A stretch of 28,708 nt of DNA from JBIOUF01 sp044866695 (GTDB taxonomy: Bacteria > Actinomycetota > Actinomycetes > Propionibacteriales > Nocardioidaceae), in NCBI GenBank assembly GCA_044866695.1, contig JBIOUF010000272.1, forward strand, positions 1-28,708, read 5' to 3'. The notes under the pieces were generated by a model. The model searched no databases, was not told the DNA's origin, and was given only the letters and a program-made list of their open reading frames with translations. The translations under genes and the position numbers were made by a program. This document shows, piece by piece, positions 1-5,848 of the stretch. Every line of letters begins with the position of its first letter. Within the stretch, counting starts at the first letter, position 1.

Positions 1-3
1 TGT

Positions 4-903
4 TCAGTCACGGTCGTCTTCCAGCCGTACGACCCGGTACCCCAAGGCGCGCTCGGCTTCCTCGATTCCGCCTTGGAGGTCGCCGACGGTCTGCATCTTG
101 CTCAGATCGACACCGAGGGTGACCAGAGTCTGGGCGATCTTCGAGGACAGGCCGGTGATGACGACGTGGGCGCCCATCAGCCGTGACGCTTCCACGGTGC
201 GGACCAGGGAGTCGGCAACGGCCTCGTCCACGTCGGCGACGCCGGTGATGTCGACGACCACCATCTTGGCTCGGTGGTGTCGGATCCCGTGCAGCAGCTG
301 CTCGGTGAGCTGTTGGGCTCGCTGGCTGTCCAGCACGCCGATGATCGGCAGGATCAGCAGCCGCTCGCGGACCTGGAGCACGGGTGTCGACAGCTCCAGG
401 ATGGAGTCCTGCTGCTGGCGGATGACCCGCTCACGCTCATCGACGAAGCTGACCGCCACGGTGTTGGCGATGCGGTTGGCGGCCGGCTCGTAGGCGTCGA
501 GGACCCGGTTGAGCAGCTCGAAGTCGTGGTGGTACTTCTCGAAGAGCGACCGGGCGAGCACGTCGCGCAGGAGCAGTACGATTCCCACCACCTCGTGGGT
601 CTCCACGCCCCGGGGGATGATCCGCTCGCTCAGGTCGCGGGCGTAGTGCTGGAGCGCCTCGACGCTGCCGGTCTCCAGCACCTCCACGTAGTTGTCGTAG
701 ACCGAGGTCGCCTCGGAGAAGACCTCCTGCTCCGTCATCGACGACAGGAGGTGCGCCTCGGTGATCCGGGCGGCCCACTCTTGCCGCAGGGTCGTGCGGT
801 GCTGGCGCAGGTGGGCGACCAGCTCGGGGAGCAGCGCCTGAGCGGTGGCCTCCACGTCCCCCTGCTGCGCTTCGTCGTGTCGTGCCGGCTTCTGGTCGGT
901 CAT
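4..903 (-). CDS. RsbR-like STAS-domain regulator
   Basis: 299-aa cytosolic regulator of the RsbR class (stressosome/partner-switch scaffold). Residues about 20-155 form a helical N-terminal sensor of the RsbRD type. A helix precedes the LSTPVLQV linker, and a STAS domain spans about 172-285, with the hallmark VVDITGVADVDEAVADS and AQTLVTLGVDLS segments. Family knowledge: RsbT kinases phosphorylate two positions in such STAS domains (T171 and T205 in B. subtilis RsbRA). By hand alignment the first is Ser here (LDSQRA) and the second is Glu (VDEAV). I chose the ATG whose ATGA overlaps the stop of the upstream sigma/ATPase gene, although the frame stays open further upstream, because domain homology begins only after it. 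The overlap implies translational coupling, so the two proteins probably work as partners. The sensed signal is unknown. Confidence 0.85.
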   Translation of the reverse strand: MTDQKPARHDEAQQGDVEATAQALLPELVAHLRQHRTTLRQEWAARITEAHLLSSMTEQEVFSEATSVYDNYVEVLETGSVEALQHYARDLSERIIPRGVETHEVVGIVLLLRDVLARSLFEKYHHDFELLNRVLDAYEPAANRIANTVAVSFVDERERVIRQQQDSILELSTPVLQVRERLLILPIIGVLDSQRAQQLTEQLLHGIRHHRAKMVVVDITGVADVDEAVADSLVRTVEASRLMGAHVVITGLSSKIAQTLVTLGVDLSKMQTVGDLQGGIEEAERALGYRVVRLEDDRD

Positions 904-2033
904 GTCCCCTCGTTCTCCCTGCGGCCGACGGCCTCGCCGGCGGGCCTTCCCCTGCTGTCGGACGAGCGCCACTTGGTCATCGTGACGGTGGTTCCCTTGC
1001 CCGTCTCGGTGACCACCTCGAACCGGTCCATGAGCCGCCTGGTGCCCGGCAGCCCCAACCCGAGACCGTGGTAGGTGCTGTACCCGTCCTGCATCGCCCG
1101 GTCCAGGTCGGCGATGCCCGGTCCGACGTCTCGGACCACGACGGTGACTCCCTGGTCGCGACCGCTGCTGACCGGGAAGATGCGTACCTCGCCGCGCACG
1201 GCGAACTTGACGACGTTGCGGGCCATCTCCGAGATCGCGGTCGCCAACAGGGTCGCCTCGGTCGCCCCGAACCCCGCCCGCAGCGCGACGTCGCGTCCGC
1301 TCTGGCGGGCGGCCACCACGTCGGCGTCCTGCTCGACCGGGACGACGACGCCGGCGGTGTCGTCCTGCGCATCCGCGGCTCGTCGCCTGAGCAGCTCGGG
1401 GCTGAGCCGGGAGCAGACCGGACACTCCAGGAGGTGACCGGCGACGTCGAGCTCGCGTTGCCGGCGTCGGTCGCCCAGCGACAGCGCGCGGAGAACCGGG
1501 CGGCAGCGGGCATCGTGGACCGGGGTGCGCTCGCGGGCGAGCAGGTACTCGACGCGCAGCTTGGCCCGGGTGCGGCTCAGCCTGGCGGCGACGGCTCCGG
1601 GGCTGGACTGCTCGTCCTCCGCGAGGGAGCGGACGTCCACGCCCTGCACTTCGTGGGCCAACAGCAGGTCACGCTCGGCAGGGGACAGCAGGCTCAACGC
1701 GGCCGCGAGGAGCCTGCTGTCCTCGTCGCGGAGCAGGTTCTCCTCGGGCACTTCCGGAACCTCGGTCGAGATCAGCAGGTGCGCCTTGTCCCGGGCGGTG
1801 CCGATGCTCCGCGCACGACGCGCCATCAGGTTCCGGGCGGTCGCGACGGCGTACGGGGCCAGCACATCCGCCTCGACTCGGTACCGCGCCGCCAGCACCC
1901 GGGTGAGCGTCTCCTGTACGAGGTCCTCGACCACCTCGGGATCCCGGACCCGAGCCACCACCACCCGGCGGATCACCGGGAGCAGCGCCAGGATCGACTC
2001 CTCGTCGTCGTCTCGCTGAGCGGCAGCTGTCAC
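900..2033 (-). CDS. ECF-sigma-like / zinc motif / RsbT-type ATPase fusion
   Basis: 377 aa with three parts. Residues about 14-76 resemble sigma-70 region 2, with DLVQETL at 37-43. Residues about 108-167 resemble region 4 (LSPAERDLLLAHEVQG, then a helix-turn-helix). Residues 200-207 are HLLECPVC, the HxxxCxxC pattern of zinc-binding anti-sigma domains, with another Cys at 177. Residues about 228-355 are an RsbT/SpoIIAB-type ATPase: N-box SEMARNVVKFA (Asn273), G1 box RDVGPGI (Asp301) and G2 GLGLGLPG. The start is GTG, with GGAGAG about 10 nt upstream, and the stop overlaps the STAS gene by 4 bp. Inference: sigma-like DNA/RNAP binding, a redox or zinc switch and a serine/threonine kinase-like ATPase in one chain, acting on the STAS partner. 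Whether it still initiates transcription cannot be told from sequence. It could instead be an RsbT-type kinase that co-opted a sigma fold. Confidence 0.85.
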   Translation of the reverse strand: MTAAAQRDDDEESILALLPVIRRVVVARVRDPEVVEDLVQETLTRVLAARYRVEADVLAPYAVATARNLMARRARSIGTARDKAHLLISTEVPEVPEENLLRDEDSRLLAAALSLLSPAERDLLLAHEVQGVDVRSLAEDEQSSPGAVAARLSRTRAKLRVEYLLARERTPVHDARCRPVLRALSLGDRRRQRELDVAGHLLECPVCSRLSPELLRRRAADAQDDTAGVVVPVEQDADVVAARQSGRDVALRAGFGATEATLLATAISEMARNVVKFAVRGEVRIFPVSSGRDQGVTVVVRDVGPGIADLDRAMQDGYSTYHGLGLGLPGTRRLMDRFEVVTETGKGTTVTMTKWRSSDSRGRPAGEAVGRRENEGT

Positions 2034-2139
2034 TGGTGTGGCTCTCCGGCCCGGCCACGGCGGGACTCCCCGACGCTGGCCCCGCCACGATAGCCCCGGT
2101 GGACGTGGGCGGGGAACCGAACGGCGCCGGAACGGGGAA

Positions 2140-2181
2140 CCGCCTGCGGCCGGGCGGGGGGTACGGCCCGGCCGCAGGCGG
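2140..2181. terminator. Perfect 16-bp hairpin, probable terminator
   Basis: A 16-bp arm at 2140-2155 (CCGCCTGCGGCCGGGC) is perfectly complementary to 2166-2181, with a 10-nt loop. It lies 66 bp beyond the stop of the secreted-protein gene and 106 bp before the start of the sigma/ATPase gene, both on the minus strand. No T-tract follows on either strand, so it would be a GC-type (actinobacterial) terminator or attenuator. Its role is inferred from position. Confidence 0.55.
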
Positions 2182-2246
2182 ACGTCGCGGCGTCCATCAG
2201 CCGCCGACCACGGCCTCGCCGGCCGGGTGGGTCGACACCGGTGGGC

Positions 2247-2882
2247 TCAGCCGAGCCGGAGGATGGCCAGGATGCGGTTCAGCACGTTCGCCAGCCGGAG
2301 CTCGTTGAGCAGCCCGGTGCCATCCAGGAGTCCCGTGACCGCGCACAGCAGGTTGCCGAGCAGGTTGTTCGCCCCGGTGACCGCGACGATGTTCAGCACC
2401 ACCCGGTTGAGGTGGACCTCGAGGCCGAGCAGGTTCAGGTCCAAGGGGCCGAGGACCAGGTTCAGCACGTTGCACCGCGCCCGCCGGGCGGGCGCCTCGG
2501 CAAACGCAGCCGACTGACCGTTGTTCCCCGCTCGAACGGGAACCGTGACCCGGCGAGTCACCGAACCGACCAAGTTGCCGTTGCCCCGGCGCAGCGTTGC
2601 GTGGAGGACGCCGTTGGCGTACGCCTGGCCGCCGCGGACCAGGAACCGGTCGGGCTCGAAAGTGCCGCGGACCGTGCCGGCCTTGCCGAAGGTCCCGCGC
2701 ACACGTGACGTCAGCGACCCAGGGGCATTGGCTCGTTCCACGCTGGCCACAGCGGTGCCGGTGACCTGAGCCGGCGTGCCTGCGCTCGAGGCCGCCGGAC
2801 CGGGAAGCATCAGGGCACTCACGGCGCCGATGGTCACCCCCGCCGTGACCAGCCTGCCTCGACCCTGTGTGAACGCGTTCAT
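2247..2882 (-). CDS. Small secreted protein with C-terminal Leu/Asn-rich repeat-like region
   Basis: 211 aa, predicted exported. The N-terminus has Arg residues, a hydrophobic stretch (about 12-27) and a likely cleavage near the PAASSAG segment. The middle (about 50-130) is polar and beta-like. From about 136 it turns into a regular hydrophobic pattern bounded by two cysteines: CNVLNLVLGPLDLNLLGL, then LNRVVLNIVAVTG and NNLLGNLLC. From memory, a similar Cys-bounded LGPLxLNLLGL pattern recurs in uncharacterised secreted bacterial proteins; I cannot name the function. The start is supported by GGAAGGA about 7 nt before the ATG. It stands alone, between the signalling pair and the copper ATPase. 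Confidence 0.8.
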   Translation of the reverse strand: MNAFTQGRGRLVTAGVTIGAVSALMLPGPAASSAGTPAQVTGTAVASVERANAPGSLTSRVRGTFGKAGTVRGTFEPDRFLVRGGQAYANGVLHATLRRGNGNLVGSVTRRVTVPVRAGNNGQSAAFAEAPARRARCNVLNLVLGPLDLNLLGLEVHLNRVVLNIVAVTGANNLLGNLLCAVTGLLDGTGLLNELRLANVLNRILAILRLG

Positions 2883-3325
2883 GGCTTGTCCTTCCGAGAG
2901 ACAACAGACGGGCTGTGACCGAGCCGTACCCGCCAGGTATTGATATATGCGGATAATGACCCACGAAACACCGCATCGGGGTTGGTCGGTCGGGTCGACG
3001 CTGAAACCGAGCCCGGCCCCAACATCGCACCTCCCCCCTCAGGCTCGTCTCGGCTGGTCGTGCCGCCGCGTCGATGGCGCTGTCGCGTGAGGAGAAGAGC
3101 GGGGTCGGCCCGACCGATGACGCGGCGTGGATGACCCCGGACGCCGGAACGGCGTACCAAGCCGGGCTTTTTGGGCTCTTTTGTCCGACCTGGCCGTGGG
3201 CCCCTGCGGCGTCATGATCCTGGGCTCCATGACTCAGTCACAAAGGGGACGTCTCGCGTCATGCGAGCCCACACCCCGACCAGCGGCCCGCTCCTGGCCG
3301 TCGCCTGGGGACAGCGCCGGGAGCG
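2883..3325. other. Non-coding gap upstream of the secreted-protein gene
   Basis: No convincing gene here. The short ORFs have no recognisable domain. An AT-rich patch at about 2938-2957 (TATTGATATATGCGGATAAT on the plus strand) is the least GC-rich spot nearby. It lies about 55 bp ahead of the minus-strand gene ending at 2882, so it may hold that gene's promoter. A short inverted repeat at 3251-3265 (CTCGC/GCGAG) lies downstream of the copper ATPase and may be a weak terminator. Confidence 0.4.
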
Positions 3326-5788
3326 CTACCGCGCCTCGCCCGCGTCGAACGTGGCGTGTCGCAGGCGCAGCGCGTTGGCGATGACGCTGACCGAGGACAG
3401 CGCCATGGCTGCCGCCGCGATCATCGGTGAGAGCAGCGTCCCGGTCACGGGGTAGAGGACGCCGGCGGCGACCGGGATGCCGGCGGCGTTGTAGACGAAG
3501 GCGAACCCGAGGTTCTGCCGGATGTTCGCCATCGTCTTCCTCGAGAGCCGGCGGGCTCGGACGATGCCGGTCAGGTCGCCGCCCAGCAGGGTGATGCCCG
3601 CGGACTCGATGGCCACGTCGGTGCCGGTCCCCATCGCGATGCCGACGTCGGCGGCGGCCAGCGCGGGCGCGTCGTTGACGCCGTCCCCGGCCATGGCCAC
3701 CGTCCGGCCCTCGTCGTGCAGCCGTCCGACGACGTCGGCCTTGTGGTCCGGCAGCACCTCGGCCTCGACGCGGCTGATCCCGAGCCGGCGGGCGACCGTG
3801 GCCGCGGTGACCCGGTTGTCCCCGGTCAGCATCACCACCTCGAGCCCCTCCGCGCGCAGCGCCCGGAGCGCCTCGGCGGCGCTGTCCTTGACCGGGTCGG
3901 TGACGACGATGACCCCGCCGGGACGCCCGTCCACGCCGACGAGGACGACCGTGGCCCCCTCGGCGCGCAGCCGGTCCGCCTCCTCGGCGAGCGCGCCGGT
4001 GTCGACGCCCTGGTCGCTCAGGAAGGCGGCGCTGCCGAGCAGCACGCGCCGGCGGTCCTCGACCACGCCGGCGACGCCGCGTCCGGAAGGGGAGTCGAAC
4101 TCCCGGACCTCCGGGACCGCGAGACCTCTCTCGGTGGCCGCGGTGACGACTGCGTGGGCGAGCGGGTGCTCCGATGCCCGCTCCACCCCGGCGGCCAACC
4201 GGAGCACCTCGTCGGCGGCCAGGCCGAGCCCGCCGTTCGCCGTGGTCGCGGGGACGACCCGGGTGACCGTGGGGCGGCCCTCGGTCAGGGTCCCGGTCTT
4301 GTCGACGACGAGGGTGTCGACCTTCTCCAGCAGCTCCAGCGCCTCGGCGTTCTTGACCAGTACGCCGACCCGCGCACCCCGCCCGACGCCGACCATGACC
4401 GACATCGGCGTGGCGAGCCCGAGCGCGCAGGGACAGGCGATGATCAGCACCGCGACAGCGACGACGAGGGCGTGCGCGATCCGGGGCTCCGGACCGACCA
4501 GGGCCCACACGACGAACGCGACGGCCGCGACCAGGATGACGGCGGGCACGAACACCGCCGAGACCCGGTCCGCGCTGCGCTGGATGGGCGCGCGCGACCG
4601 TTGCGCCTCGGCGACCATCGCCACGATGCGCGACAGCATGGTGTCGCGACCGATCCTCTCGGCGCGCATCACGAAGCCGCCGGTGGCGTTGATGGTCCCG
4701 CCGGTCACCGGGTCGCCCTCGACCTTGATGACCGGCATCGACTCGCCGGTCACGAGCGACTCGTCGACCGAGGAACGACCCTGGTCCACGACGCCGTCCA
4801 CGGGCACCTTCTCGCCAGGGCGCACCCGGAGCCGGTCCCCGACCTGCACCCGGTCGAGGGCGACCTCCTCGTCGGCGCCGTCCTCGCCGACCCGGCGGGC
4901 GGTCGTGGGGCTCAGGTCGAGGAGCGCCCTGATGGCGCCGGACGTCTGCTCGCGGGCCCGCAGCTCGAGGACCTGGCCGAGCAGGACGAGGGTGGTGATC
5001 ACGGCGGCGGCCTCGAAGTACACCTCGACCGTGCCGTCCGTCCGGAACGCTTCGGGGAAGATGCCGGGGGCGATCGTGGCGACCACGCTGAACAGCCAGG
5101 CCACGCCGGTGCCCATCGCGATGAGGGTGAACATGTTCAGCCGTCGAGTCCGGACCGAGGCCCACCCCCGCGCGAAGAACGGCCCGCCTCCCCACAGCAC
5201 GACCGGGGTGGCCAGCGCCAGCTGGAGCCAGCTCGAGGCCGTCGGCGATACGCCGCCCTGGAGACCCGGGAACAGGTCACCGCCCATGCCCAGCACCAGC
5301 ACCGGAACCGACAGCGCCACGCCCACCCGGAACCGCCGGGTCATGGCGGCCAGCTCCGCCGAGGAACCCACGGCAGCCATCACCGGTTCCAGGGCCATCC
5401 CGCAGATCGGGCACGACCCGGGACCGAGCTGCCGGACCTGGGGGTGCATGGGGCAGGTGTACTCCACGGCACCCGCGTCCTCGCGCCGTACGTCGTGGTG
5501 CGCCGGGGCGGCGCCCCCCACGTGGCCATCCCCGACGTGGCCATGGTCCGCGTGGACATGCGCCGCGTCGTCATGGGCCGCGTGGTCCCGGGGGCTGCTC
5601 GGCCGGCCCGGGTACCGCGTCGGGTCGGCCCGGAACCGTTCCGCGCAGTGGCCGGAGCAGAAGTAGTAGGTCTGGCCACTATGGGAGGCCCGGTGCTCGG
5701 CCGTGCCGGGGTCGACGGTCATGCCGCACACCACGTCGGTGGCTCGCTGTGGGACCACGGACCGGTGGTGCTCGGCGGGCCTACCCAT
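3326..5788 (-). CDS. copA: Copper-translocating P1B-type ATPase
   Basis: 820-aa membrane pump that would export Cu(+) using ATP. In order: a YHS-type metal domain (about 17-60, with CGMTV and FCSGHC); a His-rich linker (about 69-99); a heavy-metal-binding domain (110-136, TCPMHP and CPICGM); transmembrane helices; the CPC metal site (Cys452-Pro-Cys454); the phosphorylated Asp496 in DKTGTLTEG; SEHPLA in the nucleotide domain; and GDGVNDAPAL. The last helices contain YNAAGIP and MALSSVSVIANALRL, the pattern of Cu(+) ATPases. I chose ATG 5788. A GTG 36 bp upstream is in frame, but a CsoR-like operator and a -10-like TACTAT lie between them. The -10 sits 6 nt before the ATG, which suggests a leaderless transcript. 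No csoR or copper chaperone gene is in the window. Confidence 0.93.
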   Translation of the reverse strand: MGRPAEHHRSVVPQRATDVVCGMTVDPGTAEHRASHSGQTYYFCSGHCAERFRADPTRYPGRPSSPRDHAAHDDAAHVHADHGHVGDGHVGGAAPAHHDVRREDAGAVEYTCPMHPQVRQLGPGSCPICGMALEPVMAAVGSSAELAAMTRRFRVGVALSVPVLVLGMGGDLFPGLQGGVSPTASSWLQLALATPVVLWGGGPFFARGWASVRTRRLNMFTLIAMGTGVAWLFSVVATIAPGIFPEAFRTDGTVEVYFEAAAVITTLVLLGQVLELRAREQTSGAIRALLDLSPTTARRVGEDGADEEVALDRVQVGDRLRVRPGEKVPVDGVVDQGRSSVDESLVTGESMPVIKVEGDPVTGGTINATGGFVMRAERIGRDTMLSRIVAMVAEAQRSRAPIQRSADRVSAVFVPAVILVAAVAFVVWALVGPEPRIAHALVVAVAVLIIACPCALGLATPMSVMVGVGRGARVGVLVKNAEALELLEKVDTLVVDKTGTLTEGRPTVTRVVPATTANGGLGLAADEVLRLAAGVERASEHPLAHAVVTAATERGLAVPEVREFDSPSGRGVAGVVEDRRRVLLGSAAFLSDQGVDTGALAEEADRLRAEGATVVLVGVDGRPGGVIVVTDPVKDSAAEALRALRAEGLEVVMLTGDNRVTAATVARRLGISRVEAEVLPDHKADVVGRLHDEGRTVAMAGDGVNDAPALAAADVGIAMGTGTDVAIESAGITLLGGDLTGIVRARRLSRKTMANIRQNLGFAFVYNAAGIPVAAGVLYPVTGTLLSPMIAAAAMALSSVSVIANALRLRHATFDAGEAR

Positions 5789-5794
5789 GTCCGC

Positions 5795-5816
5795 ATAGTA
5801 CCCCGGGGGGGTATAT
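5795..5816 (-). promoter_or_regulatory. CsoR-type copper operator overlapping copA promoter
   Basis: Read on the minus strand, 5813-5799 is TACCCCCCCGGGGTA, a G/C-tract pseudo-palindrome flanked by TA. It matches the known operator style of the CsoR/RcnR/CstR repressor family. It directly abuts and overlaps a -10-like TACTAT (5800-5795), and the ATG follows 6 nt later. A CsoR-family repressor bound here would block polymerase, and Cu(I) would release it. The family member is inferred from the target gene. Confidence 0.72.
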
Positions 5817-5848
5817 GGAGGCACCTGCTCGCCCGCCGCGCCCCCTGG

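Noticed and set aside
2879..3160. 93-codon minus-strand frame in the gap before the secreted-protein gene
   Set aside because: No domain, no good ribosome site, and it overlaps the probable promoter of the secreted-protein gene.
3158..3184. AAGC-CGG-GCTT followed by T-runs, terminator-like on the plus strand
   Set aside because: Stem of only 4 bp and no plus-strand gene upstream to terminate.
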